From Daphnia carinata (taxonomy: Eukaryota > Arthropoda > Branchiopoda > Diplostraca > Daphniidae), in NCBI RefSeq assembly GCF_022539665.2, contig NC_081340.1, forward strand, positions 2,728,001 through 2,792,000: 64,000 nt of DNA. Direction: 5' to 3'. Below are positions 31,301 through 42,627 of the stretch, one piece after another; positions within the stretch are counted from its first letter, which is position 1, and every line of letters begins with the position of its first letter. A program made the translations under genes and the position numbers. The notes under the pieces were generated by a model. It was not told where the DNA came from. It saw nothing but the letters and a program-made list of their open reading frames with translations, and ran no database searches.

Positions 31301-33877
31301 CCATCGGCTAAACTCGGCCAACCAGGAGGAGGTGTAGCTGGAAATGTTGTTAGTGGCGTTGGTGTTGGAGGTGGCAAGGGTGCCGATCTGCTCAGCATAT
31401 GTAAGTTTCGATTAAAAATATGGAGCTCATTGTACTAGTCGGTGGTGTAAATGTCAACATAACTCGCCGTCTTAACAATTTACGCTGCGTTTATGGCCCA
31501 TCAAATTTTAAAAAATGAAGTTTACGATTCGTTCTTGATTTTGTTTTTGTTCTAAAACACCGGTGGTTGATTCTAATCCCATAGCTATGTGTAATTAATT
31601 TGCCCAAAACGGCCTAACCAATCAACAAAACAAACAAACAAAATAATTTATGATCGCCCAATGTTTGAGAAATCTTAGGTTAACCTTTCTTGTCGAAGAA
31701 TTTTGTTTCTTTTGTTTTGCAATTACTTCACATACCTCGTTACTACATTGACGAATGGTAGGGTTCTATGAAACGCAGATGCTTCAACAGTTCGCGAGCC
31801 GTCCTCCTTCTCCCGCCATCAACTCGTGTACGATTTTCTTGAAAATGAGAATTTAAATAACCCCTTAATTTTTGACGCGGGTTTTGTTTGCCATAGTTAA
31901 CCTATTTGTGGAATTAACTCTATTTCCTATTCGAAATCATCGTTGTTTTTTTTTTAAGTTACGCAAACTAAAGTTCATTTTGGTACCAAGTAGTTTTCTG
32001 GCAATTTCAAATTTGACGAGAATATCATGTAGGAGTTCTTGTTTTGGTTACCTTGCCTAGAAAAGTTGGTTGGTATCATTGTTTTCTTGTACGCAACATA
32101 AAAAAAAAGTTAAATTTGTTTATAAGCTCGCTAGATGGCGTAAGGAGTTTTAGAATTGTTCACGCCCATTTAGTTGTTTCATTTCGTTGGATATTGTTTA
32201 GCACATTGGCAACCGCATAATCTCGAAGACTATTTCGGCTACAATGTGATGTTCTAATTGTATCGCGTTCTGTAGATGCGCCGCGTCTTTTGCAGCCAGG
32301 AGTCGGATTGGGTTCACCAGGTGGACTGAGAAATCCATCAGCCGGCGCTTCACAACTTGGTAATATTTTTCCAACTCGTTTACGTTAAACAAAACACACT
32401 AAGTATTGTTATTTTTTGTCGTTCAGAATATTACTTCAATCAAGCGTCTTCAAAAGGTATGTTTCGTTTGCTCGAATGCAAATCAGACTATGATTTATTA
32501 CAACGTTGATGATGTCAACAATAGATTCGTGGAATGGGATCGCAGGTGCACCCCTCATTCTTTCGCCACGAGGAATGCAGCATTCATCGGCCGCTTCCTC
32601 AATGGCGGCTCTTCTCAATTCAGCTGCATCAGGTGGTCCGCCTCCGCTGATCAGCGCTGCAGACGCTGCTGCAGGATTGCTTTATTCACCTTACGCTGCC
32701 GCCGCCGCCGCTGAATATTCCAACTACGCAGCTGCCGCTGCCGCCGCCGCCGGCCTTTCGTCTCAACTGTTGGCCGAATACCAGACGGGCGTGCCGTCTT
32801 CCAACGACGGCACCGCTGGTGGGTTGTTTGCCCGATAGCTTTCTTCTTCTTCTTCTTTCTTTCCTTTTTATTATTATTATTTTTTTAATTATTATTTTTC
32901 TTCTTTTAAGTTTTATAATCATCTATTGGATTCGTTTTTTTTTCTACGTGTGCCTCTTCACTGTTTTTTCCCCTTCTAGATTATGAAATGTTAAGTTTAG
33001 GAATTTGACTCAAGTTCTGTTCAATTTTTTTTTTTAGCAAATTAGCTTTGCGCTTTGAACAAGTAGAATACCTTTGCTGGTGGAGACGATCAATTTCTTG
33101 GGCCTTGGCCTTTCAATGATTTTAGTAGCTGTGCCAAAATTTTCATCTCGAGTTCAGTTCGTTAGTAATGAACTTGTTTATAAGAACATTCCCGTCCAAT
33201 TACTGCGAATTTTTTTTTTTTAAAGAGGGAATCGCACAACAACAACAAAAAAAGGGGGAAATAAAGAATATGTAACTCTAGCGTTTACTGCTCTAGAGCT
33301 CTTTTATTCATTAAGCAACTGTACACTATCAGAGGCAGAAGGAAAATGGTTGTCGAAAACAATTGCCCATACTCATCTGATCTTGAAATGCCTGTTGATT
33401 AACATTACTCGGTCAACAGAAAAATCCATCGAGTTGACTAATTGGGAGTAGACACTTTTTGAATGGGCCATTGTTTTCAACAACAAACTGTTTTCCTTTT
33501 ATTCGTTTCGTTTCCTCTTTTTAATGAAAAATAATTGACGGTAGTGGACCGTTACGCGCACGACGCTTTACACAGCTTACTAAAACATAATAGGATTTTT
33601 TTATAAAAAGGAGGCATTGAATGTATTAAGAACCAAATGTTTGTGTCTATTGATGTTTCCCCCTTTTTTTTTTCTTTCTTCTTCTGAATTTACGTTATCA
33701 ATCATCTATCATTATTTGACTTCTTCAGTGTATTTAAACATAAACTTACTAATGAAACACCGGCCGCTCCGCTCCCTCTGTCTGTGGCTGATTGTAGGAG
33801 GCGCTAGTGGGAAGCTGAGACGCCATCTGGGCTCGCAAGGGCGTGAGCATCCTTACCAAAGGAACGACCTCAACTAA
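27842..33877 (+). CDS. how: Held out wings / Quaking STAR-family RNA-binding protein
   Basis: This regulates splicing, stability and localisation of mRNAs with ACUAAY-type response elements. Exons join in phase: 27842-28052, 29836-29969, 30048-30164, 30335-30478, 31229-31400, 32276-32359, 32427-32456 (30-nt microexon), 32546-32818 and 33798-33877, giving 414 aa. QUA1 is residues 41-75 ([20 protein letters not shown]). The KH domain is ~116-202 with GPRG loop and [20 protein letters not shown]2 is ~203-225 ([20 protein letters not shown]). [10 protein letters not shown] and the C-terminal REHPYQR match Drosophila HOW specifically. The start is uncertain: ATG 27842 opens this frame, but an out-of-frame ATG at 27639 precedes it. 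Reading through the 32818 donor gives a shorter end at 32836-32838. A third 3' exon candidate lies at 35919. Intron 1 is ~1.8 kb, long for this window. Confidence 0.93.
28350..28377. repeat. (TC)n microsatellite in how intron 1
   Basis: About 13 TC dinucleotides in a pyrimidine-rich stretch. Confidence 0.85.
28696..28713. repeat. Poly-C run in how intron 1
   Basis: About 18 consecutive cytosines, prone to sequencing or assembly length error and potentially i-motif/G4-forming on the complementary strand. Confidence 0.85.
29750..32142. promoter_or_regulatory. Cluster of CTCF-like motifs in how introns
   Basis: TAGATGGC cores in either orientation occur at about 29752, 30297, 30768, 30901 (variant AGAGATGGCG), 31032 and 32131. 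With flanks such as CCGGTAGATGGCAGC they approximate the CTCF consensus CCASYAGRKGGCRS. Function is inferred from motif resemblance only. Confidence 0.45.
32427..32456 (+). other. 30-nt in-frame microexon of how
   Basis: It has a strong acceptor (TTATTTTTTGTCGTTCAG) and donor (AAAAG/GTATGT). It inserts ten residues, [10 protein letters not shown], between ASQL and GAPLIL without changing phase. Exon 32276-32359 can also join 32546 directly, so it is a natural cassette. Confidence 0.75.
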
Positions 33878-36800
33878 CAAGCCAACCATCAACTACCACC
33901 CAAAAACAAACCAATCAAACAAAATCCAACCCAACCATCCAGCAGTTGTCCCAGATATTCAGGCCAGGTGCGTTGCCTCTTCCAACCAAACCATAACTTT
34001 TATTAGTACTAACCATCTTTTGTTGTTTTCTTTTTTTGTTTTTGTTTTTTTTTTTTGTTCTTTTTTTTTGTTCTTTTCTTTGCTTAAAACTATTTTTCAT
34101 GAATTGCAATCAAATTTGTAAATTCAATAAGTATTCAGAAATCGAACCTCGAAAGCTAGGAAGTGTCTATTTAATGTCCGAAGTTATGCATTTTCGCTGT
34201 TATTTAGTGTGACTGGAAAACGATTTCGTTGCTACAAACAAAAATATCGTGCATGCGCTTCAGATGCCATGTGTTGGCATTCACGCATCGCAATAGACGG
34301 TCTTTTCTGCTAGTGAGCTTTTTGCTCCCATTGGAAGTGAGATTGCGCTTTGTTTCCGTCGACCAATTCGATTCGCGGCGTTTAACTAGGTTTGAGTTCT
34401 CGTTCAGCATTCTTTTTGACAAGCGCAGAATTGAAACCGATTTCCTAATCAGGAAATTGTTTTGTCTGTGCTCGGTTCCACTTTTGCGTCGCAGTAAACC
34501 CGTCTTTGAAAAACGAACAAAAAATCACCTTATTGTTGTAAGGTATTCGATCGAGCATAATGCAATTTTCATCATTTACATTTTCCTTATCGAAGGTGCG
34601 ACTTAGAAATTCGTTAAAAGGGGTGAATTTATTGGCAAAGCGAAAAATTTGGCCTCAGCTATCGCTTTCGTGTTAAGTCATTATTTCTCATTTGATTCGT
34701 GGCATTTTGATGCTTCAATCGAAATCAAACAGCATTTAAAAAACAACTGAATTTTTGATACACTTTGCTTCTCGTTTTCTTTGACAACTGATTTTTTTTT
34801 CTAATTAAAAAAAATTAAGCCCGATTACAAGAGCACATAATTGAAACAGCAAAGAATGTGTATTTTTTGGCAGTTTAAATTTTTAAGTTTTGTATCTTAT
34901 CCGAGTGTGGTGCTATATAATTTTTTCTTTCTCGTGTTTTTTTTTTTTTCATGTACAGTTTCAAATCGCATTTAAGTCATCTATTTTCTTTACGACGTTT
35001 TTATTATAATTTTTTTTTACAATTTCTACTCCTACCTTCAGTTAGCTGTATCGCATTCGAACTCTTTGTTGAACCGATTGAAATTTTTGTCCTTTTATTT
35101 TTCCATGCGGGAACGATTGTGTCTTGCGTGCCATTATTTGCAGAGAAAAACATCCGAAATACTTAGTGCCAATATTTACTATTATATATATAATAATGAT
35201 ATATATATAATTGATTCAGCCAAATACAGTGGTATGCCTTTCTAAAAAGAAATATTCCGCGATTTTTACTTAATCTGCAATCAAGCATCTTCATTGATAT
35301 TTCTGTTGCTTTTTTCACAGGAAAAAGAAAAATATTTTGTATTTGTTCATGTTTTAAAAACATCTTGTCTAATTGAGACTAGTAATCAAAAGTGCGAAGT
35401 ATTTAAGCGTAACATTCTTAAAGAGTCGTAAATTTTCAGCCTGCGATTAAGCGTATCATCTCGTTTACAAGGCAGGGCGCCAATGCATGGCAGTGTAACT
35501 GTTTGTTAAACTTGTAGCCGTTTATCATATTTCGATACCAAAATATTGCAGTCGTCAAACGAATATTTTTTCTCTTAGTTTTTTTGCTTTTTTTTTTTTT
35601 GTTGTTGTTTTTAGTTTTTTTTTCAGTGTACAATGATTTTATGTTACTAATCCTTTCTGGTTCTAATCAATGCCACTTAATCAATATCGAGGGGACCATT
35701 TGATACTAACGATATTTTTTTTTCTTTTTTTTTTTTCTTTCTCTGTTCGTTCTTTCGACCCCCTTTACCTCAAACTCCTGGCCCTATTCGTGATTTTGCA
35801 CCTGGTAACACCAATAAAACTGGCCACCGCCCATTTTTTAATACGTGGAAAAAACAAACAACCACACCTAATATCCTACCCTGTGGCTCTTCGCTCCCCA
35901 TCCCTTATCTACCTGTAGGTGCTTAACGGTGTGTAGTGCTCTACTTACGAAATCCCGCGGCCGTTGGCCTGTCGAATCGAAGAACACTGGGCTCTCGATC
36001 TGAAGACCTGTCCTGCATCAGCAAGTCGCTATCACAACCGCCGCTGCAAACCGCGCAATACTTTGAACAAGTTATACTTCAGCTAGCAAGGAATAGTAAC
36101 TTAATTATTATTTTATTTTCCGTCTACCGCTAATCTGCACGTTCTATCTCTTTATAATGGTTCTATCGTGAGATTGTGTGCCAACTTGATCAGCTTTCAT
36201 TTATTTCCCCTCCCCCCTTACTTTCTTTCGCACACATTGTAAATATTTTTTTCCCGACAATCGCCTTGACAAGCTACGCCTTTATTTGAATCGCCCTACC
36301 TCATTGTTTAAACCAATCCGTTTAATAGAAAATCGATATCCGGATGTCAATCACTCTTTAGTTAAAACGATCAAGTTTGCCCGATCTTGCGTTGAAACGC
36401 ATTTTTGAAACATGCCAAACTGTCAGCTTCGGAAGATGTGTCTTGGAAACGACAGTCCTCGTCCAAAAGGCTTTGGTTATTTACTAAACAAACGCGGCGC
36501 TAGTAGTTCATCACTGCAAATTTGGACAATTTATATTTAACCGGTTTTCTCGCTGAGTAGATGGTTTTCCATACCCAATTACTGTGTCTTAAATTGAATG
36601 AACCTGTTGATCCTTTCATTATCATATTATACGACTACGTTTATTACGTTATTTACGTCTGACTGCTGTTCACTTTGTTTGCGACATGTCAACCGAAGCT
36701 TACACCAAGACTTTTCTACCTTTCGCTATTTTTTTTTAATATTTTTTTTAGTTTTAGTGGAAACACGTATTTAAATTTCACGAGTGTATGTTTTTTTCCA

Positions 36801-37174
36801 AGAATTGTTGTTGCTATTGTAATCCATTAAACAGCCTTCCCTAGCAATGGTTGCCAACACACCAAACAAAGAATTTTCCCAATAAGAAAACATTGTGGGC
36901 TTTCCTGGAGCATCGCAACGTAAAAAACAAAAAAACAAACAAATAAATAATAATAATAAAATTAAATAAAAAAAATATTATTGTTCAAATGAACAACCAA
37001 TAGTGATTTAGTGAAAACTCGTGCCTTCATTGTTATGAGACGTTTTATTTCATCTGGGAAACGGAGACAAAAAAATATATGTGTAGCTATTTTTCTACGT
37101 TGGTGCTCGTAACCATGATGGCAAGTGCGTGTATTTTACATTCAATCACGTGCCCATAAGATTGCTTACACCTT
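33878..37174 (+). other. how 3' UTR / alternative 3' exon territory
   Basis: No further independent gene was recognised. ACTAAC QKI-response-like motifs lie at 33873-33878 (over the stop codon), 34008-34013 (preceded by TAAC at 33994) and 35705-35710. A pyrimidine-rich acceptor at 35912-35918 could join exon 32818 to a short alternative end that stops after one codon (G/GT GCT TAA). The rest is AT-rich, poly-T-rich DNA. Confidence 0.5.
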
Positions 37175-38940
37175 AACCAGGCCTGCAGTACTTATCACAA
37201 TGACTTTGTGCCATAACTGGAGCCATTTACCCCATGTACGAATTTGTCTACTGTGCTGTTATCTTTTCTTTTGAATAAACTTTTCTCCTTTCAATTGTCC
37301 GATCGAGATTCTATTAAAAACGACAACGGTTTTTTAATTACATCGAATATTTGTGCTGGATCAAGCTAAAAACAAGCGCGCCAGTATGCGACAGCGCTAG
37401 CTTCCCACTTTTCCATTTTTGGCCAAATTTCATATTTGGCTTAAAATACACGTTTTCGATTCATAATTGAATGCTTCCTACGGAAAACCAGTTTATTTTT
37501 CAATTGGCCTTACAGTTTTTTAATTAAACGCCAAAAACACAAGTCGGGCTTAAAATTTATAGCTGCAAAAACTAACATTAACTAGAATTGAGTGAAAATC
37601 ACAGGATATATTCAGAATTGAACGCTGATTCCGGGAGAATTTTTACTATTTTCCTTAAACCAACCGTTTTTTAAATACACTGAATATTTGTGCTGCATCC
37701 CGCAAAAAACAACTAGCGCGCCAGTACGCGACAGCGCTATCTTCCTGCTTTTTCATTTTTAGCCAATTTTGGCTTAAATTGTAAGAAATCGATTCAGAAT
37801 TGAATGCTGATCACGAAAATCAAGTTTGTTTTTCAATTGGTCCTATAGTTTTTGAAATAAACGAAGAAAATGACCGTGGGAAAATTGCCCCCAAAACCTG
37901 CAAAAATTGACATTCACTGGAATTGATTCAAAATCACAAAATATACTCAGAATTGAACGCTGATTCCGAGAAAATTGTTGTTTTTTCATTAAGTCAACCG
38001 TTTGGTAAATAAACCGAATACTTGTGCTGCTTCGCGCAAAAAAAAACTGGCACGCCAGTACGTGACAGCGCTATCTTCCGACTTTTTCATTTTTAGCCAA
38101 TTTCGGCTTAAATTGTACGAAATCGATTCAGAATTGAATGCTGATCACGAAAATCAAGTTTTTTTTTCAATTGGTCTTATAGTTTTTGAAATAAACGAAG
38201 AAAATGACCGTGGGAAAATTGCCCCCAAAACTTGCAAAAATTGACATTCACTGGAATTGATTCAAAATCACAGGATATACTCAGAATTGAATGCTGATTC
38301 CGGGAAAATTATTTTTTTTTTCTTAAAGTGAACCATTCAACCAAATTTGGCAAGAAATGAAAAAGTCGGAAGATAGCGCTGTTACGTACTGGCGCGCCAG
38401 TGTTTTAGCGCGATGCAGCATAAATATTCAGTGTATTTAACAAATGGTTGACTTAAGGAAAAAAATAGCAATTTTCCCGGAATCAGCATTTAATTCTGAG
38501 TATATCCTGTGGTTTTCACTCAATTCCAGTTAATGTCAATTTTTGCAAGTTTTGGGGGCAATTTTCCCACGGTCATTTTCTTCGTTTATTTCAAAAACTA
38601 TAAGACCAATTGAAAAACAAACTTGATTTTCGTAATCAGCATTCAATTCTGAATCGATTTCGTACAATTTAAGCCAAAATTGGCTAAAAATGAAAAAAGT
38701 CGGAATATAGCGCCGTCGCGTACTGGCGCGCTTGTTTTTAGCTTGATCCAGCACAAATATTCTATGTAGTTAAAAAACCGTTGCCGTTTTTAATAGAATC
38801 TCGATCGGACAATTGAAAGGATAAAAGTTTAGTCAAAAGAAAAGATAACAGCACAGTAGACAAATTCGTACAAGGGGTAAATGGCTCACATTTATGGCAC
38901 AAAATCATTGCTGGTAAGTAGCCTACTGCAGGCCTGATAA
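37175..38940. mobile_element. Second palindromic element, built on ~337-bp tandem units
   Basis: The outer arms pair: 37175-37400 (GGCCTGCAGTACTT..., CATTTACCCC..., GATCGAGATTCTATTAAAAACG) with 38735-38940 in reverse complement. The left half holds direct tandem units with CCAGTA heads at 37381, 37721 and 38055 (spacing 340 and 334 bp). The right half (from about 38340) repeats the unit inverted. Two mirrored open frames of 72-80 codons (38002-38244 plus; 38536-38754 minus) encode the same peptide phrase, ELNADHENQV against ELNADYENQV. They are products of the repeat, not known proteins. No transposase was seen. Confidence 0.8.
37370..38400 (+). repeat. Tandem ~337-bp units
   Basis: Three direct units each contain a GCGCCAGTACGCGACAGCGCTA-like head, 'GAATTGAATGCTGAT', 'CAATTGGTCTTATAGTTTTTGAAATAAACGA'-type and 'ACCGTGGGAAAATTGCCCCC'-type blocks. 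Related diverged units occur at 3530-4110 and a fragment near 39070-39110. Confidence 0.8.
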
Positions 38941-39196
38941 AGGAGTACTTGACGCGATATTTATTGGAATTTTTGGAAATCACAGAATAGTCTAATAATT
39001 GACTGTTGATTTCGGGAAAATTGTCCTTTTTTCCATTGAGTCAAACGTATTTAAAACACACCGAATGTTTATGCTGTATCGCGCTATCGCTGTAGTGCAC
39101 TGGCGCGTGCATATGGTGCTAGAACATGCGTTTTTAATAGAATCTCTATCGGACAATTGAACCGTTTATTTGTTGTACAAAATTTATTTATTAACG

Positions 39197-40464
39197 CTAA
39201 CATTTAGTTAGATTATCAAGACTTTGCTTTACTAACTGTAAGCGATGTAAATTGTTTAATAAAGATTGTTCGTAGGCGAGAACTGCACTAACACAGGGCA
39301 TTTCGCAACATTGAAGTAGTTGACACATTGCTTGCGTAAACACTAAAATGTTTTAAATCACTGACATTTATCCAATACATTTAAAATTGCTAAACTGCTT
39401 GCATACCTGCTTTGTTTTGTACTTTAGAAACCAAATCACCAGACAAGCATTTTTCCATATGTTCTTTCTCTTCATTGAACAACATTAATGGAATTTTTGC
39501 TAATGTCTGATATCAATAAAACATTCGTATTAAGAAATATGAGTCTATTAACTGGTCTACTTGTCCTTACTTTGATTTCCATTCCTGCTGCAGTTTCTGG
39601 AGGAGAAATACTCAGCAGAATTTCTCTACTTCTCAAAACACCATCAACATTTACCGCTTGGAAGCATACCAGTGAAGAATTTGCAAACTATGAAAAAACC
39701 AGTTAATGGCATTAAAGCTGTGTTGTAGAGCCAACTAAAATATGACAAGAAACTTGCTTTTTCATTATCTTCTTGCTGAAAAACTGAAAAAATTAATCCT
39801 ATAAAGTCAGGATCCTAATTTCAAATACAAGTTTGCAATTAAAGACATACTTTATGGAATTTATTTTGAAATGACATGCCCTTACCATGGCTTGGTAATT
39901 GGCCTGTGTGCTCACATCTAGAAAGTACAGAAGTTAACATTTTGTTTCAAGCTGAACCCAGTAACATCTTCCTACCAACATGTGATGGCTGAACAGTAAT
40001 ATGTGGATGTGAGTGGTACCATCCAAGTACCCTAATTGGTTTACCAAGCTCAATTGATAGTTTTTCGGCTTCTTGAGCAGCTGCAGACAATTGCAAGGGA
40101 GATATTTCAACACGATCAGCTTGACTGATTATCACACAAAAATTTTTAAGCATATTCTTCATTTAAGCCTATTTCATTATGCATACCGTACACTTCTTTG
40201 AAGAATGATAACATTTTCAATAAATGATTGTCCATATGAAACTCCCACTTTAAGTGATAAATCGAAACGTTGGTCTACGTGACCTAGAACAGTTTTGTAT
40301 TCCGCCAAAGTTTTGCTATTTTGCAGGTATTGTTAGGTCAGCTGTATTTTTCTTAACAACCTACCTAACAGCAGTCCCATAACCTCTTCTTTCTCTGTGG
40401 AGAGGGCATGACTTAAACAGGTAAGGTATACATCTGTTTTTACAAAAACTTCTTTTATTGGCAT
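39197..40464 (-). CDS. BRCC3: BRCC36-type K63-specific JAMM deubiquitinase
   Basis: This is the catalytic subunit of BRCA1-A and BRISC complexes and cleaves Lys63-linked ubiquitin. Eight exons join in phase: 40365-40464, 40187-40283, 39976-40124, 39886-39917, 39758-39814, 39571-39687, 39407-39506 and 39197-39342, giving 265 aa (human 316). ALSTEKEEVMGLLLG carries the catalytic Glu. DRVEISPLQLSAAAQEAEKL and WYHSHPHITVQPSHV followed by DV across a splice complete the JAMM motif (HSHP...S..D) with all zinc ligands. The C-terminal helix region (VFTQAMCQLL...) is present. The 39688-39757 intron must use a GC donor (AAA/GCAAGT) with an AG acceptor to keep frame; the nearby GT would introduce a stop. 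AATAAA follows the stop at about 39185-39192. Confidence 0.94.
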
Positions 40465-41163
40465 TTTGACGTTTCCTGTACCTCACTTCTTAACCAAGGC
40501 GTACTTAATGGTTAAGCCTGTAAACTTGAATCCGTCAATGGCGGGGAAAGCTAAAGCTCTGCGAGAGCCAATCAAAACAATGAGGGTTACAACTGCGTCA
40601 TCTGGCGCTTGCTACTGCTACTGTATTGAAAACCTAGATGAAAGATTAAGCAGTAAAAGGGTTTCCTGAATGGAAGGATTATTATTAAGCGTATATTAGT
40701 ATCCCTAACTTTGAGTTAAAGAATGCCAACGAGTGTAAAATGTCGCTTAGTTTGATTCATCAATACACCTCACAATTACTGCAAATATTAACATTTTAAT
40801 GAGATTATGATTAAACATTTCGTCTGTAGAGAAATTGTAATGAGGTATAAAGTTCATGTCCTAATCGTAGGATAAAGAAATACGCAGCATTATGTCCTAT
40901 ATCAATTCCCTTAAACCAGTGTTCGTTTTTTTCTTGTTAAACGCGTATTTTTCCCCACACAATCCGACGCACGGATTGCCTTTTTACTGACCCATTACTG
41001 GTCACGTCAGATTTTATTATTAAATTTTCATAGAGCAGTATAATTGAATGATCCACAATACACACACAATTAAAATTACAATGAGCGACCAGCAGCACTC
41101 CCAATTTCAGCTAGGAGTGATAAGGACCAAAATCTGTAGGTTATTGAGGAGATTCGACAATTT
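40465..41163. other. Tail-to-head spacer between SDR gene and BRCC3
   Basis: It holds the BRCC3 promoter/5' UTR side and the SDR 3' UTR (TTTATT, i.e. AATAAA on minus, near 41012). No gene was seen. Confidence 0.4.
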
Positions 41164-42627
41164 TCATTCGTCATGCGGTTCCAATCCGGTATCAAAAAAA
41201 TCTACTACATAATCGTACACTTGGGATGGTAATATCCTTCAGATGAATCCGAATAAATTTGATGCAGAAAAATTACATGGATATTATAGTTGACTTACTT
41301 GATGAGAAGCCAAAAGTAATACACATACTCGGGCATGAAAACAAGTGTATCCCCACGTCTCACAGCTCGAACGATAATGCTAGCTGCATCTTTAACATTC
41401 GTAACGCGTAAGAAACTAGGAAACCTACGTTCAATAAAACATATAAAATCAAACGTGCTCTCTAAAATTTACCGTTAGTAATTTTACTTGACGCGAGGTC
41501 TTTGGCAAAGTCCTGTGTCTGCACGCAATAATTAAAATAGAAATAAGCATTAATCATTTTACTATTGGAAAGAACTTTCACTTACCTACAACAAAGGGAC
41601 ATACAGTAGTGCACTTAATATCTAAACAGCGGCTATCCCTACGCATTTCCTCTGTCAAAGCTTCCATCATGCCCCGTACAGCAAATTTTGATGCACTGTA
41701 AGGCACAACATTCTCACAGCCCATTGCACCTGCAATTGAGGACATGGATACCAAGTGACCCTGCTTACGGTCTATCATACCTGGGAGGAATTCTCGTACA
41801 ACCTAAACATTGTAATAGGAAAGATAAACTCATTTAATTCTCCGGACAGTGGCTGGAAACTCTTGGCTGGCTGCTTAACTACAGTGGGGTTTTCTGAGTA
41901 ATAGGGAAGCTCTTTCTTCAGCTAAATAAAAATTAATTAGTACGTAGTAGTAATATCAGTATAAAAAAAAAAAAATAAACAAAATTTTTAAAAAATGATG
42001 AATAAGAAAACAAAAAGGAAAAATAATAATAATAAAATAAAAATAAGGGTAAAAAGCCTGTCCTAAGAAACCTTTCAATAGTACGGTAAGAAAGTTTCAA
42101 CAACAATAGTGTAACAAAACTAACAATTACCCAAATACAGCCTTTAACATTTATGTCAATGCATCGGTCAATCTCTTGAATGCTGTGAGCTAGGAATGGA
42201 TGGCAAGGCATGATACCAGCATTGTTAATAATAATGTCAATATGTGGTACCACTTTTTTTACTTGTTTAGCTTTTTCTTCAACATCCTGCTGCTGTGAAA
42301 CATCACAACAAAATGCACATGCTTTGCCACCAATAGCTTCAACTTCTTTGGCAGTTTCTTGAGCAGCTTCTAAGTTAATATCCCAGCAAACAATCAAACA
42401 TCCAAGCTGTGCAAATTGTAATGCAACTTCTCTGCCAATGCCACGTCCTGCACCTGTAATCTGTCAAAAAATATTAAATAACTTTCTAACAATTTCAGAT
42501 CACTTTATATAAATAATTTGATGGGTTCTGGTACCAGAACTATTTTTCCAGAAATAGGTTTTAATTCAGCTGGAAACATGGTTCGATAGAAGATGCAAAG
42601 CCACATGACTAATGCTTTGCATACCAT
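41164..42627 (-). CDS. SDR16C-type short-chain dehydrogenase (17beta-HSD11/13 or RDHE2-like)
   Basis: This is an NAD(P)-dependent oxidoreductase of lipid-droplet/ER retinol or steroid type. Six exons join in phase: 42535-42627, 42131-42460, 41586-41802, 41488-41518, 41299-41424 and 41164-41236, giving 289 aa (human HSD17B11 300). An N-terminal hydrophobic anchor (MVCKALVMWLCIFY) precedes ISGKIVLITGAGRGIGRE, the Rossmann TGxxxGxG. NNAG at mid-protein, SMSSIAG with the catalytic Ser, and PYSASKFAV with the Tyr-x3-Lys pair follow. CPFVVDTGL spans a splice. Later text (MPEYVYYFWLLIKILP) fits the family's hydrophobic C-terminal region. The start chosen is the first ATG in the exon after an inferred 5' UTR intron. 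Substrate cannot be decided from sequence. Confidence 0.92.
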
